Below are positions 6,927 to 15,144 of a DNA stretch of 37,324 bases, one piece after another. The notes below the pieces were generated by a model. It saw only the letters and a program-made list of their open reading frames with translations. It did not search any database and was not told the origin of the DNA. The stretch is from Ruminococcaceae bacterium UBA7212 (GTDB lineage: Bacteria; Bacillota; Clostridia; Oscillospirales; Acutalibacteraceae). Position numbers and translations under genes: made by a program. Numbering within the stretch: position 1 is the first letter of the stretch; every line of letters starts with the position of its first letter. The stretch lies in the NCBI GenBank assembly GCA_002490525.1, contig DKUE01000011.1:1-37324 (forward strand). The letters run 5' to 3'.

Positions 6927-8009
6927 GTGGAAAAACAGTATAATGTTGGTGTAATCGGTGCAACGGGTATGGTTGGGCAGAGATTCTTAACACTGCTTTG
7001 CAATCATCCGTGGTTTAACGTGAAGGTTGTTGCGGCGAGCCCGCGTTCCGCAGGTAAAAAATATGCAGATGCGGTCGGCGCAAAATGGTGCATGGACACC
7101 GATATTCCCGAAAATGTAAAAGATTTAGTGGTTATGGATGCTACGGGTGATGTGGAAAAAATCGCAGGTATGGTTGATTTCGTGTTTTGTGCCGTTGATA
7201 TGAAAAAAGACGAAATCAAGGCATTGGAAGAGCGCTATGCAAAAGCAGAGTGCCCTGTGGTATCCAACAACAGCGCGCACCGCCACACACCCGATGTGCC
7301 GATGGTAGTGCCGGAGCTGAATGCGGAGCATATTCACATTATTCCGGCACAAAAAAAGCGCTTGGGAACGAAACGCGGTTTTGTAGCGGTAAAATCCAAC
7401 TGCTCTTTGCAGAGCTATGTGCCCGCACTGTATCCGCTGTCAAAATTCGGTGTAAAAGATGTTTTGGTCTGCACATATCAGGCGATTTCAGGTGCGGGAA
7501 AAACCTTCGACACTTGGCCTGAGATGGTGGATAACGTGATTCCGTTCATCGGCGGTGAAGAAGAAAAGAGCGAACAGGAACCTCTGAAGATTTGGGGCAA
7601 AATCGAGGGCGATGTAATCCAGCCTGCAACCTCGCCGAATTTTACGGCACAATGCCTGCGTGTGCCTGTTTCCAATGGACATATGGGTGCTGTTTTTGTG
7701 CGCTTTGAAAACAAGCCCTCAAAAGAGGAAATTTTAGAGGTTTGGAAAAATTTCAAGGGCAAAGCACAGGAATTGAATTTACCGAGTGCACCGAAGCAGT
7801 TCCTTAACTACTTTGTCGAGGACAATATGCCGCAGACAAAGCTCAACAGAATGTTAGAGGGCGGTATGGCAATTTCTATCGGCAGACTTCGCGAAGATAC
7901 ACAGTACGATTACAAATTTGTTTGTCTTTCTCACAATACCCTGCGCGGCGCGGCAGGCGGTGCTGTTTTGCTTGCGGAGCTTCTTTGTGCAGAAGGCTAT
8001 ATGGATTGA
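6927..8009 (+). CDS. asd: Aspartate-semialdehyde dehydrogenase
   Basis: NADPH-dependent reduction of aspartyl-4-phosphate to aspartate semialdehyde, the branch precursor for lysine/diaminopimelate, threonine and methionine. 360 residues. The N-terminal Rossmann motif GATGMVGQ is at 11-18, catalytic Cys159 is in KSNCSLQS, and the active-site His252 is in SNGHMGAV. The SPRSAGKKY segment and the length resemble the archaeal/fungal-type subfamily rather than the E. coli type. It starts with GTG at 6927 behind a strong GGAGG. It is first gene of the lysine-riboswitch operon, 15 bp ahead of dapA. Confidence 0.95.
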   Translation: MEKQYNVGVIGATGMVGQRFLTLLCNHPWFNVKVVAASPRSAGKKYADAVGAKWCMDTDIPENVKDLVVMDATGDVEKIAGMVDFVFCAVDMKKDEIKALEERYAKAECPVVSNNSAHRHTPDVPMVVPELNAEHIHIIPAQKKRLGTKRGFVAVKSNCSLQSYVPALYPLSKFGVKDVLVCTYQAISGAGKTFDTWPEMVDNVIPFIGGEEEKSEQEPLKIWGKIEGDVIQPATSPNFTAQCLRVPVSNGHMGAVFVRFENKPSKEEILEVWKNFKGKAQELNLPSAPKQFLNYFVEDNMPQTKLNRMLEGGMAISIGRLREDTQYDYKFVCLSHNTLRGAAGGAVLLAELLCAEGYMD

Positions 8010-8024
8010 TTGGAGGCATAATTT

Positions 8025-8912
8025 ATGAAAAAGCCGATTTTCACCGGCGCGGGCGTTGCTATTATTACGCCGTTTACGGCGGACGGTAAGGTCAACTACC
8101 CTGCCTTGAAAACCATTTTGGAATATCAAATTGAGCACGGCACAGACTCTATTGTTATTTGCGGTACAACGGGCGAAAGCGCTACGCTAACGCACGAGGA
8201 GCACACTGAAGCAATTCGCTTTACAGTAGAAACCGTTGCGGGACGTATTCCTGTTATAGCGGGTACAGGCAGTAATGATACAGCATATGCCCTTACCCTC
8301 TCCAATGAAGCGGAAAAAATCGGTGTAGACGGTCTTTTGATGGTTACGCCGTATTATAACAAGGCTTCACAGGAAGGGCTTTACAGACACTATACGTACC
8401 TTGCAGACCGTGTGTCCACCCCTGTCATTATTTATAATGTACCGAGCCGCACAGGCTGTGAGGTAAAGCCCGAAACCTACGCTGCGCTCTCTAAACATAA
8501 AATGATTTATGCCGCAAAGGAAGCGACAGGCAATCTTTCGGCGATTGCAAAGACTATTTCGCTCTGCGATGATGATTTCGCCGTATATTCGGGCAATGAC
8601 GATCAAATTACCGCAATTATGTCCTTGGGCGGTAAGGGCGTAATTTCCGTGCTTTCCAATATCGCACCGCAGGTGGCGCACGATATTGCCGCTTCTGCCT
8701 TGAACGGCGATTTTGGAACCAGCCGCAAATTACAGCTTGACTACTTAGAACTTTGCAATGCGATGTTTATGGATGTGAATCCCATTCCCGTAAAACAGGC
8801 CATGCGTATGATGGGCTTCGATGCAGGTCCGTTGCGTATGCCGCTTTGCGATATGAATGCAGAAAACACTGCCAAATTAGAAGCGGTTATGAAAAAATAC
8901 AAGCTGATATAA
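8025..8912 (+). CDS. dapA: 4-Hydroxy-tetrahydrodipicolinate synthase
   Basis: Condenses pyruvate with aspartate semialdehyde, the first committed step to diaminopimelate and lysine. 295 residues, the typical length for this class I aldolase TIM barrel. The GTTGES substrate loop is at 47-52, Tyr137 in IIYNVPSRTG, and Schiff-base Lys165 in AAKEATGN. RTG is the DapA-specific arginine motif, which separates it from the NanA-like paralogue at 31388-32260 in this window. GGAGG precedes the ATG by 9 bases. It lies between asd and dapB. Confidence 0.96.
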   Translation: MKKPIFTGAGVAIITPFTADGKVNYPALKTILEYQIEHGTDSIVICGTTGESATLTHEEHTEAIRFTVETVAGRIPVIAGTGSNDTAYALTLSNEAEKIGVDGLLMVTPYYNKASQEGLYRHYTYLADRVSTPVIIYNVPSRTGCEVKPETYAALSKHKMIYAAKEATGNLSAIAKTISLCDDDFAVYSGNDDQITAIMSLGGKGVISVLSNIAPQVAHDIAASALNGDFGTSRKLQLDYLELCNAMFMDVNPIPVKQAMRMMGFDAGPLRMPLCDMNAENTAKLEAVMKKYKLI

Positions 8913-8946
8913 CAGCAAAATGTAAAACACTTTGGGAAGTGAAAAA

Positions 8947-9699
8947 ATGACAAGGATTATTTTAAGCGGCTGTTTCGGACATATGGGCCGTGTGATTGCA
9001 GATACTGTTTCCAAGCGTTCGGACTGTGAAATCGTTGCGGGCGTGGATATTGGCAACGGTGTAGCGGATTTTCCCGTTTTCAAGCAATTTTCGGACATCA
9101 ATGTGCCTGCCGATGTGATTATTGATTTTTCGCATCCTTCCGTGCTCGAAGGCTTGCTCTGCTTTGCGAAAGAAACGCACACCGCCGCAGTGGTTGCTAC
9201 AACCGGTCTTTCGGATGAACAGGTGTCCGCACTAAAAGCGGCGGCCGCTGAAATTCCCGTATTCTTCTCAGCCAATATGTCTATTGGCGTAAGTTTGATT
9301 GCAGAGCTTGCGGCAAAGGCGGCACACGTTTTAGATGGTTCTTTCGATATTGAAATCGTAGAAATGCACCACAATCAAAAAATTGATGCACCGAGCGGCA
9401 CGGCTTTGATGTTAGCGGATTCGATTTCGGATGCGCTTTCACAAAAACCGCATTATGAGTTTGACCGTCACTCCAAGCGTGCGAAACGTGACGCAAACGA
9501 AATCGGCATTCACGCAGTGCGCGGCGGTACGATTGTCGGCGAACACGAAATTATTTTCGCGGGTATGGATGAAATTATCAAAATATCGCACTCAGCGCGT
9601 TCTAAAGGGCTTTTTGCTACAGGCGCAGTAAATGCTGCACTGTTTATAAACGGCAAGTCTGCGCGGTTGTATTCCATGAAAGACTTAGTTGCCGAGTAA
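8947..9699 (+). CDS. dapB: 4-Hydroxy-tetrahydrodipicolinate reductase
   Basis: NAD(P)H-dependent second step of the DAP pathway. 250 residues. The dinucleotide-binding loop GCFGHMG is at 8-14; the family signature EIVEMHHNQKIDAPSGTA at 136-153 carries the catalytic His and Lys145. The ATG at 8947 has GGGAAG about 7 bases upstream and gives the normal family N-terminus; an in-frame TTG five codons earlier is less likely. It sits 34 bp after dapA in the riboswitch operon. Confidence 0.95.
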   Translation: MTRIILSGCFGHMGRVIADTVSKRSDCEIVAGVDIGNGVADFPVFKQFSDINVPADVIIDFSHPSVLEGLLCFAKETHTAAVVATTGLSDEQVSALKAAAAEIPVFFSANMSIGVSLIAELAAKAAHVLDGSFDIEIVEMHHNQKIDAPSGTALMLADSISDALSQKPHYEFDRHSKRAKRDANEIGIHAVRGGTIVGEHEIIFAGMDEIIKISHSARSKGLFATGAVNAALFINGKSARLYSMKDLVAE

Positions 9700-9715
9700 G
9701 AACGGAGGAAATGTT

Positions 9716-10177
9716 ATGCGCACGATTCAAAGCATTACGGTTGTAGAGGATGTTACACTGATTTCTTTGCACGACTCCCCTGCAGATATTGATATGATTG
9801 CAAAGATTTTTGCAATGATCTCCGAGGCGGGCATTGATGTGGATATGATTTCACAAACCCCACCCCACCGCAATATTCCCGACCTTTCTTTTACGATTGC
9901 AGGCGAAGATATGGGCGGTATTTTGGAAATTTCTTCACGTCTTCGGGAATTGAATCCCGATTTAAAGCTTTCTATCAGCAACGGACACTGCAAAATTTCC
10001 GTATTCGGCGAGGGTATGCGCGGATGTCCCGGTATTGCAGGCAAGGTGTTTCAGGCAGTCGCAGAAGCCAAGGCGGATGTCAGTATGATTACAACTTCCG
10101 AAGTGGATATTTCTGTTTTGGTATCCAAAGCAGACTTGGAAAACACTTTAGAAGCACTGCACAAGATATTTGATTGA
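9716..10177 (+). CDS. Stand-alone double ACT-domain protein, aspartokinase regulatory-subunit-like
   Basis: 153 residues made only of two tandem ACT domains (about 1-75 and 80-153). The segments SITVVEDVTLISLHDSPAD, GIDVDMISQTPP and KISVFGEGMRGCPGIAGKVFQA resemble the C-terminal lysine-sensing region of aspartokinase (compare the V-G-x-G-M-x-x-x-P-G-V-A pattern). No kinase domain is present. GGAGGAA precedes the ATG at 9716, 17 bp after dapB. In Bacillus a protein of this kind is made as the beta subunit from an internal start of lysC; here it is a separate gene in the lysine operon. It may act as a lysine or threonine sensor for an aspartokinase encoded elsewhere. Function inferred. Confidence 0.8.
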   Translation: MRTIQSITVVEDVTLISLHDSPADIDMIAKIFAMISEAGIDVDMISQTPPHRNIPDLSFTIAGEDMGGILEISSRLRELNPDLKLSISNGHCKISVFGEGMRGCPGIAGKVFQAVAEAKADVSMITTSEVDISVLVSKADLENTLEALHKIFD

Positions 10178-10256
10178 TGTGATTACTGCAATTAAACAAA
10201 GACCGCTGGCAGGTTATTTCGTTGATGAGCGGTAACACAAAAGCGGCGGTATTGGT

Positions 10257-10289
10257 TAAGCGGTCAGAGCGTTGTGTTCTGACCGCTTA
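10257..10289. repeat. 12-bp perfect inverted repeat between the lysine operon and the S66 gene
   Basis: TAAGCGGTCAGA (10257-10268) and TCTGACCGCTTA (10278-10289) flank a 9-base loop GCGTTGTGT. It could end the lysine operon, but the following TGTGTTATAAATTT is a poor U-tract. The loop contains the -35 box of the likely downstream promoter, so an operator is the alternative. A weaker pair, ACCGCT (10202-10207) and AGCGGT (10229-10234), lies just upstream. Confidence 0.6.
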
Positions 10290-10300
10290 TGTGTTATAAA
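10272..10300 (+). promoter_or_regulatory. Candidate promoter of the S66 peptidase gene
   Basis: TTGTGT (10272-10277), a 17-base spacer and TATAAA (10295-10300), 46 bases before the start codon. The -35 sits in the loop, and the spacer in the 3' arm, of the inverted repeat at 10257-10289. Confidence 0.45.
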
Positions 10301-10345
10301 TTTGTTCGAAGATATTTTGACAATCGGAAATGGAGAGTGGAACGA

Positions 10346-11380
10346 ATGATAAAGCCAAAAAGATTAAGTAAAGGTGAAAAAATTGCAATTGTAAGCTTAT
10401 CTTGGGGTGGCTTAGGGGACGATTGTTTTATTCATAAATTTAATATTGCGAAAGAACGTTTGGAAAAAGATTTTGGGTTAGAGGTAGTCTGTATGCCTCA
10501 TGCATTAAAAGGGAGTGAATTTGTAGCAAATCATCCGGAATTGCGTGCAAAGGATTTAATGGACGCCTTTGTCGATGATTCAATTTCTGCGATTTTTTGT
10601 GCTATCGGCGGAGATGATACAATACGGATACTGCCTTATATAGATTTGGATATCATTAAAAATAATCCGAAAATTTTTATGGGGTATTCAGATACGACCA
10701 TTAATCACTTTATGATGCATAAAGCGGGATTGGTATCTTTTTACGGTCCGTCAATTATGTGTGAGTTCGGTGAATATGTTAAAATGTTCGAATACACTCA
10801 AAAAGCAGTAAAAGATATACTCTTTGGCGAATGGGAACAATATCAAGTTTTGCCGAGTGCTGAATGGACGGATGACTATATTCCCTGGCAAGAAAGCAAC
10901 ATAAATACTCCGCATAATATGAAAAAAGATTCTCATGGATATGAGGTGATAAATGGAAACGGAGTCGTTCAAGGTCATTTGCTCGGCGGATGTATAGATG
11001 TATTTATGATGGCAATTGGAACTGAAATCTGGCCTACACTTCAGGAATGGGAAGATGCGATTCTTTTTATCGAGACAAGTGAGGATAAGCCGTCACCGGA
11101 TTTTATAAAATGGACATTCAGAAATCTTGCAGCACAAGGGATTCTGAATGGAATTAAAGGAATTATCGTGGGTAAGCCGCAGGGTGAAAAATACTACGAT
11201 GAATATAAAACTGCAATTATGCAGGTTGTTGTGAATGAAGAGCACTTAGATAATTTGCCTATTTTTTATAATGTCAATTTCGGTCATGCAAAGCCCATTG
11301 GCATTATTCCCTATGGTATTCAGGCGCAATTAGACTGTAAAAACAAATCCATTGTTTTGTTGGAGTGCCCAACGGTTTAA
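10346..11380 (+). CDS. S66 family peptidase, LD-carboxypeptidase / MccF-like
   Basis: A serine peptidase of MEROPS family S66, whose members cleave LD-bonds of muropeptides or inactivate microcin C-type nucleotide antibiotics (MccF). 344 residues. The Ser-Glu-His triad is visible: Ser115 in GYSDTT, Glu243 in FIETSED and His314 in NFGHAKP. The SLSWGG motif near the N-terminus and the FIETSED form are more MccF-like than LdcA-like. The ATG at 10346 has GGAGAG 8 bases upstream. No signal peptide is seen, so it is cytoplasmic. It lies alone between the lysine operon and tyrS, and its base composition looks more AT-rich than dapA/dapB, consistent with separate acquisition. The substrate is unproven. 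Confidence 0.85.
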   Translation: MIKPKRLSKGEKIAIVSLSWGGLGDDCFIHKFNIAKERLEKDFGLEVVCMPHALKGSEFVANHPELRAKDLMDAFVDDSISAIFCAIGGDDTIRILPYIDLDIIKNNPKIFMGYSDTTINHFMMHKAGLVSFYGPSIMCEFGEYVKMFEYTQKAVKDILFGEWEQYQVLPSAEWTDDYIPWQESNINTPHNMKKDSHGYEVINGNGVVQGHLLGGCIDVFMMAIGTEIWPTLQEWEDAILFIETSEDKPSPDFIKWTFRNLAAQGILNGIKGIIVGKPQGEKYYDEYKTAIMQVVVNEEHLDNLPIFYNVNFGHAKPIGIIPYGIQAQLDCKNKSIVLLECPTV

Positions 11381-11385
11381 TTTAT

Positions 11386-11428
11386 AAAAAACAAGGTACA
11401 GATCGAAACGACTGTACCTTGTTTTTTT
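11386..11428. terminator. Bidirectional terminator between the S66 gene and tyrS
   Basis: AAACAAGGTACAG pairs with CTGTACCTTGTTT around a 10-base loop. On + it is followed by TTTT; on minus the matching A-run gives T residues too. It can end both convergent genes. Confidence 0.88.
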
Positions 11429-11468
11429 ACCTTACTCTTTTTGCAGTAATTAGGCTATTCCGGTGCAA

Positions 11469-12695
11469 TTAAGCCAAAGTAATTTTGTAAAACACTTTCT
11501 TACCTTTTTTCAGAATTTTATCGTTTCCTTCGAGGTCAGCAACCGTCAAGCTTGCCACAGGGTCCGTAACCTTTTGCTCATCCAAGGTCACACCGCCCTG
11601 TTGAATCAGACGTCTCCCCTCGCCTTTTGACTTAATGAGTCCGGCTTTGAGCATAATTTCATTAATCTGGATTTGACCGTCTGTGAAATCCTCAGCAGTA
11701 AGTGCTACGGTCGGCATATTTTCGGTGTCTGCCGCACCTGAGAACAGTGCGCGCGCCGCCTCCTGTGCTTTAGTTGCCTTTTCCTCACCGTGAACGAGTG
11801 CTGTCAGCTCATATGCCAAAATCTCTTTGGCACGGTTTAACTGACTGCCCTCCCACGATTCCATCTTTTCGATTTCCTCAAGCGGCAAAAATGTCAGCAT
11901 ACGAATACACTTTAAGACATCGGCATCATCTACATTACGCCAGTATTGATAGAAATCAAAAGGAGAAGTTTTATTTTCATCCAGCCACACGGCGCCGGAC
12001 TGTGTTTTGCCCATCTTCTTTCCCTCGGAGTTGAGCAACAGTGTAATTGTCATAGCGTAGGCATCTTTTCCGAGTTTTCGACGAATCAGTTCCGTGCCGC
12101 CGAGCATATTGCTCCATTGGTCATCTCCGCCGAATTGCATATTACAACCGTATTTTTGATACAGCTCGTAAAAGTCGTAGCTTTGCATAATCATATAGTT
12201 AAACTCTAAAAAGCTTAAGCCTTTTTCCATACGCTGTTTATAGCACTCTGCCGTCAGCATACGGTTCACACTGAAACAAGCGCCGACTTCGCGAAGCAAT
12301 TCAATATAGTTTAAATCCATCAGCCAGTCGGCATTGTTGACCATCAGTGCTTTACCGTCAGAGAAGTCAATAAAACGGCTCATCTGCTTTTTAAAGCAGT
12401 CACAGTTGTGCTGAATGGTTTCAGGTGTCAGCATTTGCCGCATATCGCTTCTGCCTGAGGGGTCGCCAATCATACCTGTGCCGCCACCGATGAGTGCAAT
12501 CGGCTTATTGCCTGCCATTTGTAAACGCTTCATTAAGCAAAGCGCCATAAAGTGCCCAACGTGCAGGCTGTCCGCTGTGGGGTCAAAGCCGATATAAAAA
12601 ACCGCTTTGCCGTTGTTGACAAGTTCACGGATTTCAGGCTCATCCGTCACCTGTGCGATTAAACCTCTTGCTTGCAATTCTTCGTAAACGCCCAT
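11469..12695 (-). CDS. tyrS: Tyrosyl-tRNA synthetase
   Basis: Class I aminoacyl-tRNA synthetase that charges tRNA-Tyr. 408 residues. The HIGH-type motif is HVGH at 45-48 (FDPTADSLHVGHF), the KMSKS-equivalent is KMGKT at 227-231, and a C-terminal S4 RNA-binding domain follows from about 345 (KSKGEGRRLIQQGGV). The ATG at 12695 has GGAGGAAAA upstream; an upstream in-frame extension would run through the T-box terminator and is not credible. It is controlled by the T-box leader at 12715-12968. Confidence 0.96.
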   Translation of the reverse strand: MGVYEELQARGLIAQVTDEPEIRELVNNGKAVFYIGFDPTADSLHVGHFMALCLMKRLQMAGNKPIALIGGGTGMIGDPSGRSDMRQMLTPETIQHNCDCFKKQMSRFIDFSDGKALMVNNADWLMDLNYIELLREVGACFSVNRMLTAECYKQRMEKGLSFLEFNYMIMQSYDFYELYQKYGCNMQFGGDDQWSNMLGGTELIRRKLGKDAYAMTITLLLNSEGKKMGKTQSGAVWLDENKTSPFDFYQYWRNVDDADVLKCIRMLTFLPLEEIEKMESWEGSQLNRAKEILAYELTALVHGEEKATKAQEAARALFSGAADTENMPTVALTAEDFTDGQIQINEIMLKAGLIKSKGEGRRLIQQGGVTLDEQKVTDPVASLTVADLEGNDKILKKGKKVFYKITLA

Positions 12696-12714
12696 AGTAT
12701 TTTCCTCCAAAATA

Positions 12715-12968
12715 AAAATAAAGCCCTCTGTAAAAACAGAGGGCGTAAAATTACGCGGTACCAACCTCGTTCACTGTTTTCTCACGAAAACAGCCTTGGA
12801 GTGACAAGCATCACTCTGCGATTAACGCTCGCGCACGGTAAGGCTTACACAGCAATCTTTCTGCCTTACAGCTCCAAGATGTATTTCGAGTATATATCGC
12901 ACTTTCTTACACCGACCGAAAGCTCTCTATGCCGAATCTATACTGTACTTCTTCTTTTCATAGCCGAT
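12715..12968 (-). ncRNA. Tyrosine T-box leader of tyrS
   Basis: The minus-strand leader carries the conserved T-box sequence GTTGGTACCGCG (12765-12754), followed by a terminator hairpin. T-box RNAs sense uncharged tRNA through a specifier codon and the tRNA acceptor end. A TAC tyrosine triplet at 12883-12881 (AAATACATC) sits where the specifier loop on the 3' side of Stem I should be, in agreement with tyrS downstream. GGTGTAAGAAAG at about 12915-12904 may be the apical Stem I region. The specifier assignment is inferred from position. Confidence 0.92.
12723..12744 (-). terminator. T-box terminator hairpin
   Basis: On minus, GCCCTCTGT-TTTT-ACAGAGGGC is a 9-bp perfect stem followed by TTTATTTTTATTTT. 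It lies 28 bases before the tyrS start and directly after the T-box sequence, as expected for transcription attenuation. Confidence 0.92.
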
Positions 12969-12974
12969 ATGAGG

Positions 12975-13003
12975 ATTATAGCTGTTCTTTTGCGGTTTGT
13001 CAA
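12975..13003 (-). promoter_or_regulatory. Consensus sigma-A promoter of the tyrS T-box transcript
   Basis: On minus, TTGACA (13003-12998), exactly 17 bases, TATAAT (12980-12975): both hexamers are perfect. The -35 box overlaps the stop codon of recN (13000-13002). Confidence 0.88.
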
Positions 13004-14682
13004 CCTATTTTTTCATTTTCAGCCGCATGAAGGAGTTCTTCTGCGTTTTGCAGTTGCAATTCCGTTACGGTGAGTCCGCCGAGAATACGCGCCAATTCAT
13101 ACTTTCTGCCAATAAAGTCAAGCAGCTTTACCTGTGTGAAAGTTTGTCCGTCATGTTCCGCTTTTTCAATCAGCATATGCGCATCGCCGAAAGCGGCTAT
13201 CTGTGCTAGATGTGTGACACAGATGACTTGATGATTTTGAGACACTTGTTTTAGCTTAATGGCAATTTTTTGTGCTGCTCTGCCGCTGACCCCTGTATCA
13301 ATTTCGTCAAATATCAAAGTGCCGATGTCATCTTTTTCGGCAAGAACGCTTTTAATTGCCAGCATGATGCGCGACAGCTCACCGCCGGAAGCAATTTTCG
13401 CAAGCGGCTTCGGTTCTTCACCCGCATTTGCCGAAAGCAGGAATTCAATTGTATCTATGCCGTTTTCTGTAAGCGCACCTGTTTCATTCTGCACCAAAAA
13501 GCGCACGGAAGGCATATCCAAGAAACTGAGCTGTGCAGAGATACTTTTACAAAACGAATCGGAGGCACATACACGCGTTTTATGCAGTATTTCTGCTTTC
13601 TTCATGGCAGTGTCATATTTTTCCTGTACGGCGAGAAGCAACTGTGCCCGAATTTCATCGGACATTTCAATGCTGTCCCGCTCTTCCTTAGCGCTTTCCA
13701 AAAATGCCAGCATGGCTTGTTCGCTGTCACCGTATTTTCGCTCCAGCGTGTATAGGACGTCCAGCCGTTCTTCCAAAGCATCAATTTCTTTTGGGGCGTA
13801 TTCCTCGGAAAACAGCCTGTCACGTAAGTCGTCACAAATGGCGGAAAGCGTGTATGCCGCTTCCCGAATTTGCCCACACAATTCATTGTATTCTTCAGAA
13901 AATTGCGAAATTTCTTCTAAGGCGCTGACCGTATCAAAAGACAGACCGACTGCCCCGCCCGTATCCTCTGCACCGTTTAAATATGTGTGTGCTCTCTGTA
14001 AAGCATCTGTAATGCGTTCTGCGTTTCGAAGCAGTGTAAGACGTTCTTCTGTTTCGGCAATTTCACCGTCCCGAATATCTGCGCTTTCCAACTCATCAAT
14101 TTGATAATTTAAAATATCCAATCGGCGCAGTTTTTCATTTTCATTGGTATTGAGTGACTGCAATTTTCGGTTGACGGCAAGATATTCGGCATATGCGGTT
14201 TGGAATGCTGTAAACTCATTTGCATTTTCCGCCAATCTGTCAATGTAAGCACAATGATACTCAGGAGAGAGCAACATTTGATTGTCAGACTGCCCATGAA
14301 TATTAACAAGCAGTTTCGCCACTTGCCGTACAGCGGAAACGGTGACCGTTATTCCGTTAATTTTACACTGATTTCTGCCGTCTGTGTACAGGCGGCGCTG
14401 AATCAACAGTTCACCATCTTCGGCAATCGGCAAATCCATTTCTTTTAACAGCGTACACACTGTTACACCGGTTTCGTAAAACAGTGCTGATACAAAAGCG
14501 CTGTTACAGCCTGTCCGAATCAATTCACGTGAAGTCCTGACACCGAGCACAGCGTTTAAGGCATCAATTACAATCGATTTACCAGCACCGGTTTCACCGG
14601 TCATTACATTGAAACCTTTTTCAAAGGAAATTACCGCTTTCTTTATAATAGCAATATTTTCAATTTGTAATTCACAAAGCAT
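13000..14682 (-). CDS. recN: DNA repair protein RecN
   Basis: An SMC-like ATPase that acts early at double-strand breaks. 560 residues. Walker A GETGAGKS is at 29-36, a long central coiled-coil runs about 160-360 (Glu/Arg/Leu-rich), and the C-terminal half has the ABC-type signature region IASGGELSRIMLAIK and Walker B with D-loop (TLIFDEIDTGVSG). The start ATG shares one base with the argR stop (TGATG), so translation is probably coupled. It is the last gene of the spoIIIA-recN cluster; tyrS follows instead of the spoIVB-spo0A pair seen in Bacillus. Confidence 0.96.
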   Translation of the reverse strand: MLCELQIENIAIIKKAVISFEKGFNVMTGETGAGKSIVIDALNAVLGVRTSRELIRTGCNSAFVSALFYETGVTVCTLLKEMDLPIAEDGELLIQRRLYTDGRNQCKINGITVTVSAVRQVAKLLVNIHGQSDNQMLLSPEYHCAYIDRLAENANEFTAFQTAYAEYLAVNRKLQSLNTNENEKLRRLDILNYQIDELESADIRDGEIAETEERLTLLRNAERITDALQRAHTYLNGAEDTGGAVGLSFDTVSALEEISQFSEEYNELCGQIREAAYTLSAICDDLRDRLFSEEYAPKEIDALEERLDVLYTLERKYGDSEQAMLAFLESAKEERDSIEMSDEIRAQLLLAVQEKYDTAMKKAEILHKTRVCASDSFCKSISAQLSFLDMPSVRFLVQNETGALTENGIDTIEFLLSANAGEEPKPLAKIASGGELSRIMLAIKSVLAEKDDIGTLIFDEIDTGVSGRAAQKIAIKLKQVSQNHQVICVTHLAQIAAFGDAHMLIEKAEHDGQTFTQVKLLDFIGRKYELARILGGLTVTELQLQNAEELLHAAENEKIG

Positions 14683-15143
14683 CAGTTTTCACCGTTTAAC
14701 ATAGTTTCAATTTGCATTTGAAATGTTCGTGCGCCTTCTTCGTTTCTGCAAAGCACAAACAGTGTGTCGTCCCCTGCCAGTGTTGCCAAAACTTCGGGCA
14801 TCTGCATGGAATCAATAGCTGCACAAGCCGCATTGGCAGTACCTGCATAGCACTTGATTGCCGCCATATTGCCGGCGGCGACCACCGAAACCACAGATTG
14901 CGAGAAAATATTATAAAACTTTTTAGCATGCTTATTTTGTGTTTCAGTCGGACTGACAGTGTATTTTGTCGGTCCGTTTTTTACCGAAGATTTAACCAGC
15001 TGTAATTCCTTAATGTCACGGGAAACAGTTGCCTGCGTTACACGAAAACCGTTTTGTTCCAGTAAGGACATCAGTTCGTCCTGGGTTGCAATTTCATTTT
15101 CTGCAATCAGTTGTAAAATGAGCGTTTGTCGCTTTTTTTTCAC
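14682..15143 (-). CDS. argR: Arginine repressor ArgR/AhrC
   Basis: A hexameric arginine-responsive regulator. 153 residues. The N-terminal winged helix-turn-helix contains QDELMSLLEQNGFRVTQ and the family motif ATVSRDIKELQLVK; the C-terminal arginine-binding/oligomerisation domain contains AGTANAACAAID and LAGDDTLFVLCR. It starts with GTG at 15143 behind GGAGGG, a site that lies within the nadK end (only 1 bp separates the two genes). The position between nadK and recN is conserved in Clostridia, so this is the housekeeping copy. Confidence 0.95.
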   Translation of the reverse strand: MKKKRQTLILQLIAENEIATQDELMSLLEQNGFRVTQATVSRDIKELQLVKSSVKNGPTKYTVSPTETQNKHAKKFYNIFSQSVVSVVAAGNMAAIKCYAGTANAACAAIDSMQMPEVLATLAGDDTLFVLCRNEEGARTFQMQIETMLNGEN

Positions 15144-15144
15144 G

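Noticed and set aside
6564..7003. Minus-strand open frames across the region before asd
   Set aside because: They cross the lysine riboswitch, its terminator and the asd start; no ribosome site and no recognisable domain.
10202..10290. A complete T-box leader upstream of the S66 gene
   Set aside because: Only 20 bases separate the previous stop from the region, so Stem I cannot fit, and the core matches the T-box consensus poorly.
13259..14104. A 281-codon open frame on + opposite recN
   Set aside because: It is Ser-rich and antisense to the strongly conserved recN; it has no credible ribosome site or family resemblance.
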